Positions 49,321 through 58,170 of a DNA stretch of 64,000 bases are shown piece after piece (the stretch's first letter is position 1; each line of letters opens with the position of its first letter). Source of the stretch: JAFEBO01 sp036392375. GTDB taxonomy: Bacteria; Planctomycetota; Phycisphaerae; Phycisphaerales; UBA1924. The notes beneath the pieces are model-generated. The model was not told the origin of the DNA and made no database searches. It was given only the letters and a program-made list of their open reading frames with translations. The stretch is taken from the NCBI GenBank assembly GCA_036392375.1, contig DASVYC010000083.1:1-64000 (forward strand). Direction: 5' to 3'. The translations under genes and the position numbers were made by a program.

Positions 49321-49412
49321 GGCCGATCCTCCCGACGTCCTGGAGCGACGCCCTTGCATCGCTTCGGTGTGGAATCGCACGAACCTCTTTACACAGTCTT
49401 CTACGCACGGTC

Positions 49413-50651
49413 TCACGCCGAGGCTGCGGCGTGATCGAGGGCCGCGCGGAGAAGACGCTGGCTCTTCCTGATCCCCAGTGTAACATCCCCTCCCCCCCGG
49501 TAGTCTACCGCCAGTGTCGAGTCGAACCCGACCGACGCAACCGCCGCGACCATCTTGAAGACGTCGTAGGCCTTGTGGGCTGGCAGAGGCTCCACCGGCG
49601 TCGCCGGGGCATCGCCGCCTTCACCGGAAAAGATGTCGGCGATCAGATCCTCGAGCGCCGCATCGTCCAGTTCTTCGACCTCGTCGTCGTCCGCGTCGGG
49701 GGCGGCCGGCTTGGCCGCGGGCAAAGGAGCCTCCTTGGCCCCCTTCTTCCCCTTCGCGGGCTTGGCCTCGGCCTCGCCCATGTCCCCCTTGGACTCCGGC
49801 TTGGCCTCAGCCTTAGCCTCGGACTTCGCATCGCCCTTGGCCGCCTTCTTCTTGGGCTTGGTCTTGGCGGCCGCTTCCTCGTCCTCGTCCTTGGGCGGGA
49901 TGGCGCTGCGAGCCGACTTCTTCTTCGGGGCCTCGTCCTCGTCATCCTCGTCACGCTTACGGGCCGGGACCTTCGGAGGCAGCTTCAGGCCACCCTCGGG
50001 CGGGTCGCTAAAATCGAGCGTCGACGCCAGCACCGCCGAGGCGTAGGGCGTGATCCGACGCAGATACGTCACCGCCTCGTCGTCGCTCCCGGCCGCCTCC
50101 CGAGCGAACTGGAAATCCGGAAGCGTGCCGATGCGGAACCCGCCGACCTTCTTGATCAGATCGGTCATGCGTTCCGGCTTGGACGTCAACCCTTTGCTCG
50201 GGCACACCAGAAGGTTCAATTCCAGACGCTCGGCACGGTCCACGATCTTGCGCAGACGCTGCCACACCAGCTGCATGGCGTTGTCGTCGTCCGGAGCATC
50301 GACCCGCAATGCGGCCGCGGTGCAGGACAGAATCTGGGCCGCCTGGATGACCCGGTGCATTCGTTCGATGGCCGCTTCCGCCGCCGCGCCGTCGCTCGAC
50401 CCCAGGTTCTGGGCCTGCGACTCGATCAGAAGCAAGCAAGGGCACCCGGCCCGATCCGCACGCTCGCGGAACGCCTCCAGCTTCCGCCGGTCGGCGCCCA
50501 CCAAGAGATCGGTGGTGAGATTCAGGCCGCCAAGACCCAGGACTTCCCGTGTGTATTGGGGCAGATCCGCCAAGGCGAGCGAGGGGGGCGTCTTCCCCGG
50601 CTGGCCGAGCAATTGCCCGCGAAGGCAGGAGGCATTGAGAGTCAGCAGCAT
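49413..50651 (-). CDS. Xylose-isomerase-like TIM-barrel protein with Lys/Glu/Ala insertion
   Basis: 412 residues from ATG 50651. The N-terminal 215 residues follow an AP-endonuclease/xylose-isomerase-like barrel (LLTLNASCLRGQLL, LGGLNLTTDLLVGADRRKLE, LNLLVCPSKGLTSKPERMTD). The barrel C-terminal part, VDYRGGGDVTLGIRKSQRLL, appears only at the very end. Between them lie about 110 residues of Lys/Glu/Ala/Pro repeats (residues about 240-350), with an acidic stretch DADDDEVEELDDAA. Metal ligands of the family are not all clear. Substrate is unknown; sugar isomerase or epimerase is a guess. Confidence 0.65.
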   Translation of the reverse strand: MLLTLNASCLRGQLLGQPGKTPPSLALADLPQYTREVLGLGGLNLTTDLLVGADRRKLEAFRERADRAGCPCLLLIESQAQNLGSSDGAAAEAAIERMHRVIQAAQILSCTAAALRVDAPDDDNAMQLVWQRLRKIVDRAERLELNLLVCPSKGLTSKPERMTDLIKKVGGFRIGTLPDFQFAREAAGSDDEAVTYLRRITPYASAVLASTLDFSDPPEGGLKLPPKVPARKRDEDDEDEAPKKKSARSAIPPKDEDEEAAAKTKPKKKAAKGDAKSEAKAEAKPESKGDMGEAEAKPAKGKKGAKEAPLPAAKPAAPDADDDEVEELDDAALEDLIADIFSGEGGDAPATPVEPLPAHKAYDVFKMVAAVASVGFDSTLAVDYRGGGDVTLGIRKSQRLLRAALDHAAASA

Positions 50652-50784
50652 CAGTGGCCACTGTAGCGACGCCGCCGAAAGTGGGTCGGAGCGTGTTTTC
50701 CGCGGCGTGAACGCGGCCTCATGCGCATGGTGCTGGCCCGACCCCGTCGCAACCGCGCCCAAAGGATCAGGTCTTCAACGAAAA

Positions 50785-50814
50785 GACGGTCGAGGCCTTT
50801 CAGCCGCGACCGTC
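50785..50814 (-). terminator. Terminator-like hairpin in the leader of the TIM-barrel gene
   Basis: GACGGTCG pairs with CGACCGTC over 8 bp, and on the minus strand TTTTCGTTG follows. It lies 134 bases upstream of the TIM-barrel start, in the divergent gap to gcvH (50652-51018). No minus-strand gene precedes it, so it may be an attenuator. I see no glycine riboswitch in the gcvH leader; GGAGATCTCC is a small palindrome over its ribosome-binding site. Confidence 0.4.
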
Positions 50815-51018
50815 CGGAGGGGAAAATGGTAACGACGCCAAGATACCACACGCGACGCTCCCGAGTCAAATGACCACCCGGTTCTCCACCCCGATCATGC
50901 CTCGTGCGACAACAGTTCTCGGACCCCAATCGGGTGTCGCCGACCCCGCCATACCCCGACTCCACCCACGCCCACGCCGCTCCGCTACGCTACCGCCCGC
51001 TCACTTCTGGAGATCTCC

Positions 51019-51402
51019 ATGCCCAGCCCCGCCGACCGCAAGTACTCCGAATCCCACGAATGGCACAAGCTCGAGGGCGACACGCTCACCCTCGGCATCT
51101 CCCGCTTCGCCGTCGACGCCCTCACCGACGTCACCTATGTCCAGATGAAGAAGGTCGGCACCACCTTCAAGCCCGGCGACATCGTCGGCGAGGTCGAGAG
51201 CGTCAAGACCACCAGTGACATCTACTGCTTCGTCGCGGGCACCATCACCGAGGTCAACGCCGCCCTGAACGACAACCCCGGCCTGATCAACGAAGACCCG
51301 TACACCAAGGGCTGGCTGATCAAGATCAAGGTCTCCGACTCCTCCGGCCTGGCCAAGCTCATGGATGCCGCGGCGTACGACAAGGCTCACCCCGCGGCGT
51401 AA
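51019..51402 (+). CDS. gcvH: Glycine cleavage system H protein
   Basis: 127 residues, the standard length. The signature for lipoylation is VGEVESVKTTSDIY, with the lysine in the conserved position. N-terminal YSESHEWHKLEGDTLTLGIS and C-terminal GLINEDPYTKGWLIKIKV complete the fold. H protein carries the aminomethyl group between the P, T and L proteins. No gcvT or gcvP is adjacent, so the complex is encoded in scattered places. The start ATG is preceded by GGAG inside a GGAGATCTCC palindrome that could partly hide the ribosome-binding site. Confidence 0.95.
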   Translation: MPSPADRKYSESHEWHKLEGDTLTLGISRFAVDALTDVTYVQMKKVGTTFKPGDIVGEVESVKTTSDIYCFVAGTITEVNAALNDNPGLINEDPYTKGWLIKIKVSDSSGLAKLMDAAAYDKAHPAA

Positions 51403-51500
51403 AGCTCAAATCTCGAAGCTCAAAGCAGCACATCGGAATGACGAATCCGATACGAGCCGCGGCTCGATCTGAGCTTTGAGCTTTTCCGCTTTGAGCTTTC
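51401..51500. repeat. Inverted repeat of AGCTCAAAG words with inner hairpins
   Basis: The left arm (51401-51429) reads AAAGCTCAAATCTCGAAGC then TCAAAGC. The right arm (51470-51500) reads GAGCTTTGAGCTTTTCCGC then TTTGAGCTTT. Inside are two further hairpins: TCGGA/TCCGA around 8 bases and the perfect palindrome GAGCCGCGGCTC. The transcript could fold as a three-way or four-way junction. It fills the whole gap between gcvH and the ABC transporter ATPase gene. Confidence 0.68.
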
Positions 51501-51503
51501 CCC

Positions 51504-52238
51504 ATGCTTGCCTGCTCCAACGTCCACAAGTCCTATCACCTCGGCGAGCGCGATGTCGCCGCCCTCCGCGGCGTCGATCTCACCATCGACGAGCCGGGCT
51601 TCTACGCCATCATGGGACGCAGCGGCAGCGGCAAGAGCACGCTCCTCCACCTGCTCGCCGCCCTCGACAAGCCCGACCAGGGCACCATCACCCTCGCCGG
51701 CCAGCGCATCGATCAACTCACCGACTCGCAAGCGACCGTCTTCCGCCGCACCCAGATCGGCATCGTCTTCCAGCAGTTCAACCTGATCCCCACACTCACC
51801 GCGATCGAGAACGCCGAGCTGCCCGCGATCCTCTCCGGCGATGATCCCGCCAAGGCCCGCGCCCGCGCAACCGAGCTGCTCGCACGCCTGGGCCTGGGCG
51901 ATCGTCTCACCCACCGCCCCGACGCGCTCTCCGGCGGCGAACAACAGCGCGTCGCGATCGCTCGCGCCCTGCACTTCGCGCCCCCCATCATCCTCGCCGA
52001 CGAACCCACCGGCAACCTCGACAGCGCCAGCAGCGAGAGCCTGTGGAACCTCCTCGCCGAGATCGCGCTCGAGCGGAAGATCAGCATCGTCATGGTCACC
52101 CACGAACCCGCCGCCGCGGCCCACTGCCGCAGCGTCTTCGTGATCGCCGACGGCCGCGTCAAGGCACGCATCGAAACGGAGGGACTCGATGAGAGCGGCG
52201 TGGCGGCTCGCTATCAGCAGTCTGTGGCAGCGCACTAG
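51504..52238 (+). CDS. ABC transporter ATP-binding protein (LolD/MacB type)
   Basis: 244 residues. Walker A is MGRSGSGKSTLLHLL, the signature is LSGGEQQRVAIARAL and Walker B is IILADEPTGNLD with the following Glu-replacing context normal. Q-loop QQFNLIPTLTAIEN and the H-loop VTHEPAAAAHC are present. The LolD/MacB subtype fits the short DALSGGEQQ and NLD arrangement. The protein should energise the permease encoded next, with a 50-base overlap of the coding regions. Such systems move lipoproteins, peptides or lipids out of the inner membrane. Confidence 0.93.
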   Translation: MLACSNVHKSYHLGERDVAALRGVDLTIDEPGFYAIMGRSGSGKSTLLHLLAALDKPDQGTITLAGQRIDQLTDSQATVFRRTQIGIVFQQFNLIPTLTAIENAELPAILSGDDPAKARARATELLARLGLGDRLTHRPDALSGGEQQRVAIARALHFAPPIILADEPTGNLDSASSESLWNLLAEIALERKISIVMVTHEPAAAAHCRSVFVIADGRVKARIETEGLDESGVAARYQQSVAAH

Positions 52239-54984
52239 CCGCAGCATCCTGCTGCTGCTCGTCGTCGCGCTCTCCGCCGCACTTGTCTGCGGCGTGGCTA
52301 CCGCCATGTCCAGCGTGACCGAGACCCTTCGCGCCCGCATGGTCGGAGCCGTCGGCACCGCCGATCTTAAGATCGTCACGCCCGCCTCCGCCAAGCCGCT
52401 CGACGACGCGCTGCTCACAACCATCCGCCGCTGGCCCGAGGTCGAAGCCGCCGAAGGCCGCCTCCGCGCCGCCGCCGCGCTGCGTGCCGTGCGCCCGACA
52501 TGGCAGACACCCAAGTCCGACGACGCCGCCCCCACTCCGTCTCTTTCGCGCACGGTCCGCTCCTTCGCCGTCAACGTCTACTTCGAGTCCTTCCGACCCG
52601 GCTTCGACGACGTGCACCGCCCCGTCACGCTCCTTGAGGGCCGCATGCCCCTCAACGACCGCGAGATCGCCGTCGATCAGACCGTCATCGACCGCCTCCG
52701 AGGCATCGAGAGCCGAGCCGGTCGCCGCAGCGGCGCACTCTCCGCTCTCATCAGCGGCACGCCCCCCAACATCGAAGAGGGCACCGCCGACGCCAACCAG
52801 GATCTCGGCCCCGAGTCCGCGCGCGACGCCGCAGAGGCCGCCGCGCTCAACGAGAAGTTCCGCGTCACGCTCGGCCAATCCATCGAGTTCATCCCCGCAG
52901 GCAAGCCCCCGATGAAACTCACCATCGTCGGCGTCGCGCCCTACGGCGTGCTCGGCGGCCGCCCCCGCGCCTGGATGACCCCCGACGCTCTCGCCGCCGC
53001 CACCGACCAAGTCGGCCGCTACAACGAGCTCGAGATCATCCTGCGCCCCGGCAGCGATGCCGAGTCCGTCGCCGCGGCACGCCGCACCGAGATGCCCGAC
53101 GACGCCGTGCTTCAGTCCACCGCCAAGGTCACCTCGAATCTCGAGCAGAACCTCCGCGCCAACCAGCTCGGCCTCGTGGTCGCTTCGACGATGGCGTTCC
53201 TCTCCGCCGCGTTCATCATCCTCACCGGCATGACCACCGGCGTGGTCGAACGCCAACGCGAGCTCGCCATCCTCCGCTGCATCGGCGCCGCACGCCGCCA
53301 GATCGCTGCGTCGCAGATCATCGTCGGCCTGCTCATCGGCACCGCCGGCTCGCTGCTCGGCGCACCCCTCGGTGTCGCCATCGCCAGCCTCGTGATCTGG
53401 TGGTTCCAGACCGACTTCAAGATCGGCTTGGCCTTCCCGTGGTTCGGGCTTTCGGTGGGCGTCGTCGGCTCGATCCTCGCGGGGCTTCTCGGGGCCGCAT
53501 TCCCCGCCTGGCGGGCCGCCCGGATGGAGCCCCTCAAGGCCCTCACCTCCCGCGCCGAGGTGCCGCGGCGCTCCGCGATCTGGAAGCTCCTTGTCCTCTG
53601 CGTGATCATGCTGCTCACGCACCTGGTTGTCGTCGCGTTCACTACCACGCCCGACGCCATCTTCATCCTGTACGTCGCGCTTGCTTTGCCGTGCATGTTC
53701 TTCGGCTACTTCCTGCTGGGCGTGCCGCTCACCGCCGCGGTGGTGGAGGTCGCGGGTCCGGCGGTCGCACGCCTGCTCGCCGTGCCCTCGACGCTCCTGG
53801 AGCGCAGCATCCGCCGCACGCCCTACCGCCACGGTTTCACCGCGGGCGCGCTCATGGCCGGGCTCGCGCTGATGATCGCCATCTGGACCCAGGGCGCCAG
53901 CTTCGCGCAGGACTGGCTGGGAAAGATGCAGTTCCCCGACGCCTTCGTCACCGGCCTGGCGCTCACCGACAAGAGCGTGGACAAGCTCCGCTCGATGAAA
54001 GACATCACCGGCGCCACGCCGCTCTCGATCGTCCGCGTCGAAGCCGGCGCCCCGACCATCGGCCCGATGCGCAACCTGAAGACCATGTTCATCGGGTTCG
54101 AACCCGACTCGTTCTTCTCGATGATGAATATCACCTGGGTCCAGGGCGACAAGGAGCACGTCCACAAGCGCCTCAACCAGGGCGACGCGATCATCGTCGC
54201 CCGCGAGTTCCTCGCCAGCAAGGGCCTGGGCCTGGGCGACCGCGTCACCGTCAAGTACCAGTCCCGCTCCAGCGATTTCGAGATCGTCGGCGTCGTCACC
54301 AGCCCGGGCCTCGACATCGTCTCCAATTTCTTCGATCTGGGCGACATGTACGTCGATCAGGCCGTCTCCGCCGTCTTCGGCTCGCGCGCCGCCCTCCGCG
54401 ACCGACTCCTCGGCGGCGGCGACCCGCCCACCCAGCTCATCTCGCTCGCACTCGCGAAAGGCTCCGACGATGCCAAGGTCGCCAACGACGTCCGAGCCGC
54501 GATGATGGAATACGGAGTGCTCGACGTCGGCACCGGCCGCACCCTCAAGAACGTCATCAACGGCGCCATCGGCCGCAGCCTCTACATCGTCTCCGCCATC
54601 GCGATGATGTCCATGCTGGTCGCCAGCCTGGGCGTGGCGAACCTCATCGTCGCCGCCATCGAGGGCCGCCGCTTCGAGTTCGGCGTCCTCCGCGCCGTCG
54701 GCGCCTCGCGCTGGATGATCTGCCGACTCGTGCTCGCCGAGGCCGTCATCGTCGCACTCTCCGCCGCCATCCTCGGCACGTTGATGGGCCTGCAAGGCTC
54801 CTACGGCGGCAAGCGCCTCAACGCCGTCATCGCCGGGATCGATCTCACCCTGCGCCCGCAGATCGGACCCATCGCGGCGGGCTGGCTCATCGTCATCGCC
54901 ATGACGCTCCTCGCCGCCGCCCCTGCGGTGCTCGCGCTCTCCCGCAAAGAACCCCGCGAGCTGCTGGGCGCGGTAAAAGGCTGA
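52189..54984 (+). CDS. FtsX-family ABC transporter permease (large, duplicated)
   Basis: 931 residues. A signal-anchor (TSRSILLLLVVALSAALVCGV) leads to a periplasmic MacB-type domain (residues about 45-320). Three membrane segments follow near VVASTMAFLSAAFIILTG, then an FtsX motif ERQRELAILRCIGAARRQIA. A second set includes SAIAMMSMLVASLGVANLIV and RRFEFGVLRAVGASRWMICR. A final segment is near the C-terminus. This is a two-FtsX-unit permease, so one polypeptide may replace the LolC/LolE pair. The start overlaps the ATPase gene, strong evidence for co-translation. Substrate is unknown. Confidence 0.9.
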   Translation: MRAAWRLAISSLWQRTSRSILLLLVVALSAALVCGVATAMSSVTETLRARMVGAVGTADLKIVTPASAKPLDDALLTTIRRWPEVEAAEGRLRAAAALRAVRPTWQTPKSDDAAPTPSLSRTVRSFAVNVYFESFRPGFDDVHRPVTLLEGRMPLNDREIAVDQTVIDRLRGIESRAGRRSGALSALISGTPPNIEEGTADANQDLGPESARDAAEAAALNEKFRVTLGQSIEFIPAGKPPMKLTIVGVAPYGVLGGRPRAWMTPDALAAATDQVGRYNELEIILRPGSDAESVAAARRTEMPDDAVLQSTAKVTSNLEQNLRANQLGLVVASTMAFLSAAFIILTGMTTGVVERQRELAILRCIGAARRQIAASQIIVGLLIGTAGSLLGAPLGVAIASLVIWWFQTDFKIGLAFPWFGLSVGVVGSILAGLLGAAFPAWRAARMEPLKALTSRAEVPRRSAIWKLLVLCVIMLLTHLVVVAFTTTPDAIFILYVALALPCMFFGYFLLGVPLTAAVVEVAGPAVARLLAVPSTLLERSIRRTPYRHGFTAGALMAGLALMIAIWTQGASFAQDWLGKMQFPDAFVTGLALTDKSVDKLRSMKDITGATPLSIVRVEAGAPTIGPMRNLKTMFIGFEPDSFFSMMNITWVQGDKEHVHKRLNQGDAIIVAREFLASKGLGLGDRVTVKYQSRSSDFEIVGVVTSPGLDIVSNFFDLGDMYVDQAVSAVFGSRAALRDRLLGGGDPPTQLISLALAKGSDDAKVANDVRAAMMEYGVLDVGTGRTLKNVINGAIGRSLYIVSAIAMMSMLVASLGVANLIVAAIEGRRFEFGVLRAVGASRWMICRLVLAEAVIVALSAAILGTLMGLQGSYGGKRLNAVIAGIDLTLRPQIGPIAAGWLIVIAMTLLAAAPAVLALSRKEPRELLGAVKG

Positions 54985-55108
54985 CGGAAAACCACGGGGC
55001 CACCATTCCGCGGCGGCTCGAAGCCGGCGGACTGATGGAATCACTCGACGATCGGCATCGTCCGCAACCGTGTTTGCACGGAGCCCCGATCCCCCAGATA
55101 CTCGTTCC

Positions 55109-56965
55109 ATGCTCACGCCGGCTTCCCGCCTCTCGATCGCGTTCGTCGCCGCCCTCGCATGCCTCATGACCTCGTGCGCCTCGACGCCGATCTCGAAGCC
55201 GCAAGCGACCCGAACGACCGCCCGCCCTACGTCGCCGCGCCCCGCGAAGGTCGCGGCCGAACGGACCTATCGCCACGTCGTCGCCGCCGACCACGAGCTC
55301 GCCTCCAAGGCCGGCCTCGAGATGCTCGAACGCGGGGGCAACGCTGTCGACGCCGCCGTCGCCGCCAGCTTCACCCTCTCGGTCGTCCGCCCCTACTCCT
55401 GCGGCATCGGCGGCGGCGGGTTCATGATGATCCACCTGGCCAAGCACCCTCGCATCAAAGGCCTGCCCCGCACCATCGCCCTCGACTACCGCGAGCGTGC
55501 CGCGTCTTGGGCCACACCCGACGCCTTCACCAAGGGCCCGCTTAAGGACGACCCGCTCGCCAGCACCGAAGGCGCGCACGCCGTCGCCATCCCCGGCACC
55601 GTCGCCGGTTTGCTCGCTGCACTCGAGACCTACGGCACGCTCCCGCGCGAGGTCGTCCTCGCCCCCGCCATCCGCGCCGCCGAGGAAGGCTTCGCCATCG
55701 ATGCCGACCACGCCCGGGTGATCAACGGCAAGAACGTCAAAGGCTTCTTCGAGCGTCACCCCGAGCACAAAGCCCGCTTCGCCGAGTTCCGACGCATCTA
55801 CGACAACGGCCAAACCACCCGCGCCGGCGAGATCCTGAAGCAGCCCGAGCACGCCAAGGCCCTGCGCCTCATCGCCAAGGACGGCGCCGCCGCGTTCTAC
55901 AACGGCCCGATCACCGACGCCATCCGCGCCACGCTCAAAGCCGACGGCGCCGATGTGCCCGCCAGCGACTTCGCCAGCTACACGCCCAAGGAGCTCACGC
56001 CGCTCGCGACCACCTTCCGTGGCCGCCGCGTGCTGACCTTCCCGTTGCCCTCCTCCGGCGGCATCGTGCTCTCGCAAGTCCTCGGCATGATCGAGTCCCG
56101 CGCCAGCGACTTTGACCGCTTCGACTACGCCTCCGCCGACGCGCTGCACTTCCTCACCGAAGCGCTCTCGCACTCGTTCGCGGACCGCTCCCGCCATCTC
56201 GCAGACCCGGACTTCGTCCCCGTTCCCGTGCTCGCACTCACGAGCGCGGTGAACATCCGCGACCTGGCCTCTCGCATCGACATGACCCGCACCCAGCCCG
56301 CCGAGTCCTACGGCAGCCGCCTCGCGTCCGCGGGCGCACAAGAACTTCGCGACGCCGGCACTAGCCATTTGTCCGCGGTCGATTCCTTTGGCAACGCCGT
56401 CGCCTGCACCGAGACCATCAACCTCGAGTTCGGCAGCATGCTCGTCGTCAAGGGCTACGGCTTCGTCCTCAACAACCAGATGGACGACTTCACCACTCGC
56501 CCGGGCAAGCCCAACGCCTTCGGCCTGCGCCAGGATGAGCGCAACCTGCCTGCGCCAGGCAAGCAGCCGCTCTCGAGCATGTCCCCCACCATCGTCCTCG
56601 CCGCGGACCGGGATGACGCGCCCGTGGAACTTGTTGTCGGCGCCAGCGGCGGGCCCCGCATCATCACGGGGACGCTCCAGGTCCTACTCGACTCGATCCT
56701 CTACGACATCCCCGCGTCCCGCGCGGTCGCGCAGCCCCGCATCCATCATCAGTGGATGCCGCGAACGCTCACCATCGAACCCGATCTCGCCGCCGCCCCC
56801 GAAGGCAAGGGCACCGTCTCTCAAGCCCTCGCCGCTCGTGGGCACGAGATCAAGCTCGGTTCGAGCGAGTGCGTCGTGCAGGCCGTGCGCCGCTCGCCGC
56901 GGGAACGCAACCGATTCGAGGCCGGCAGCGACCCACGCAAAGGCGGCGTGCCCGCTGGCAATTAG
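55109..56965 (+). CDS. Gamma-glutamyltransferase (lipoprotein form)
   Basis: 618 residues from ATG 55109. An N-terminal signal ends in LMTSC, a probable lipobox, and a Pro/Thr linker follows. The Ntn-hydrolase is auto-processed; the nucleophile is Thr418 in AGTSHLSAVDSFGN. Substrate-site segments are GNAVDAAVAASF, CGIGGGGFMM and PLSSMSPTIVLA. Such enzymes cleave or transfer gamma-glutamyl groups of glutathione outside the cytoplasm. The change from TTH to TSH around the nucleophile is common in the family. It stands 124 bases after the ABC permease gene. Confidence 0.93.
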   Translation: MLTPASRLSIAFVAALACLMTSCASTPISKPQATRTTARPTSPRPAKVAAERTYRHVVAADHELASKAGLEMLERGGNAVDAAVAASFTLSVVRPYSCGIGGGGFMMIHLAKHPRIKGLPRTIALDYRERAASWATPDAFTKGPLKDDPLASTEGAHAVAIPGTVAGLLAALETYGTLPREVVLAPAIRAAEEGFAIDADHARVINGKNVKGFFERHPEHKARFAEFRRIYDNGQTTRAGEILKQPEHAKALRLIAKDGAAAFYNGPITDAIRATLKADGADVPASDFASYTPKELTPLATTFRGRRVLTFPLPSSGGIVLSQVLGMIESRASDFDRFDYASADALHFLTEALSHSFADRSRHLADPDFVPVPVLALTSAVNIRDLASRIDMTRTQPAESYGSRLASAGAQELRDAGTSHLSAVDSFGNAVACTETINLEFGSMLVVKGYGFVLNNQMDDFTTRPGKPNAFGLRQDERNLPAPGKQPLSSMSPTIVLAADRDDAPVELVVGASGGPRIITGTLQVLLDSILYDIPASRAVAQPRIHHQWMPRTLTIEPDLAAAPEGKGTVSQALAARGHEIKLGSSECVVQAVRRSPRERNRFEAGSDPRKGGVPAGN

Positions 56966-57042
56966 CACCCTTGACCGCCCGCCAATCGACCGTGTCCACC
57001 GTTCACACCGACATCCTTCCACTCTCTCGCCTTCAATCCCGC

Positions 57043-58020
57043 GTGTCCAACGCCCCAACCATCACCGCGCCGGCCACCCCTACCGCGCTCCCCGCTCGCC
57101 TGGCGCTCGCGCTCTCCGATATCAAGCTGAGCCATTCTGTCTTCGCGCTCCCATTCGCGTTGCTGGCGGCCTTTGCAACCCGGCCCGAATCGATGCCCTG
57201 GTCGCGCTTCGCGCTCCTGCTCGTTCCCGTCCTCTTCTGCATGGTCCTCGGCCGCACGTGGGCGATGCTGGTGAACCGTCTGCTCGACCGCGGCCTCGAC
57301 GCCCACAACCCCCGCACCCACCGTCGCGCCTTCGCCGCCGGTTCGCTCTCGCCCGCCTTCGGCTGGTCGCTGGCCTTGGGATGTGCCGCGGGTTTCGTAG
57401 TGGCCTGCTCGGGCTTCTGGTTTCTGATCGCCAACCCTTGGCCGCTCTACTTGGCGCTGCCCGTCCTGGGCTGGATCGCGCTGTACAGCTTGACCAAGCG
57501 CTTCACATGGGCGTGCCACTTGTTCCTGGGCACGTCGCTGGCCGCTTCGCCGCTGGCCGCCGCCATCGCGATCGACCCCCGCGCGCTTGGCCTCGCGGCC
57601 CAGGTCGATTCTCTCGGACCGATCGCACCGGGCCTCACATCGTTCCTGCTCTGCCTTGCAGGGATGGTGACGTTGTGGGTCGCGGGCTTTGACATCGTGT
57701 ACGCCCTGCAGGATGTCGCCGTGGACAAGCGGCTCGGCTTGTTCAGCGTCCCCTCGCGACTGGGTGTCACCCTGGCGCTTTGGATCAGCCGCGCGCTCCA
57801 CACCGGCGCCGCCGTACTTCTTTTGCTCGCTTGGCGATCCGACGGTCGCCTGCATCTCCTCTTCGGCATTGCGACCGCCATCGCGATCGCGTTGCTGATC
57901 GGTGAGCATCTCGTGCTCGCACGCCGCGGCGAACGCGGCCTCGATGCCGCGTTCTTCACGTTCAACGGCATCGTCAGCCTCGTCGTCGGCGCCCTGGGCA
58001 TCGCCGACCTCGTCCTCTAG
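57043..58020 (+). CDS. UbiA-family polyprenyltransferase
   Basis: 325 residues from GTG 57043, with GTG 56992 or TTG 56971 as alternatives; none has a clear ribosome-binding site. Two Asp-rich motifs are present: NRLLDRGLDAHNPRT and YALQDVAVDKRLGLFSVP. About eight membrane segments follow the UbiA pattern (GWIALYSLTKRFTWACHLFLG between them). It transfers a polyprenyl chain to an aromatic ring. Since mqnD is in the window, this could be MqnP, which prenylates 1,4-dihydroxy-6-naphthoate; 4-hydroxybenzoate prenylation is the alternative. An intrinsic terminator follows. Confidence 0.85.
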   Translation: MSNAPTITAPATPTALPARLALALSDIKLSHSVFALPFALLAAFATRPESMPWSRFALLLVPVLFCMVLGRTWAMLVNRLLDRGLDAHNPRTHRRAFAAGSLSPAFGWSLALGCAAGFVVACSGFWFLIANPWPLYLALPVLGWIALYSLTKRFTWACHLFLGTSLAASPLAAAIAIDPRALGLAAQVDSLGPIAPGLTSFLLCLAGMVTLWVAGFDIVYALQDVAVDKRLGLFSVPSRLGVTLALWISRALHTGAAVLLLLAWRSDGRLHLLFGIATAIAIALLIGEHLVLARRGERGLDAAFFTFNGIVSLVVGALGIADLVL

Positions 58021-58131
58021 TAGACTCGGCAACAACGCCTATCACGACCGATAACAGTATCATCAAATTCGGATTTGCGTCTCCGCTATACGGTTGCTAG
58101 ATTTAGGGCGAACGACCCAATACCCCGGAAA

Positions 58132-58170
58132 GGCGGCGAGCATGCTTCGGCGGCTCGCCGCCTCATTTTT
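58132..58170 (+). terminator. Intrinsic terminator after the UbiA gene
   Basis: GGCGGCGAG (58132-58140) pairs perfectly with CTCGCCGCC (58154-58162). A T-run (CATTTTT) follows. It lies 112 bases after the UbiA stop. Between it and the next start (58333) is the small inverted repeat CCGGGT/ACCCGG and nothing else I can assign. Confidence 0.75.

Noticed and set aside
51019..51402. A glycine riboswitch before gcvH
   Set aside because: The upstream region shows no tandem aptamer-like pairing; only a small palindrome over the ribosome-binding site.
52159..55167. A very long open frame of about 1000 codons on the minus strand
   Set aside because: It lies exactly opposite the ABC transporter ATPase and FtsX permease, is made of Gly/Asp/His/Arg-rich sequence without any domain, and follows from codon bias of GC-rich DNA.
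57043..58020. Calling the UbiA protein MqnP outright
   Set aside because: Only the general prenyltransferase motifs are visible; substrate type cannot be decided from sequence.
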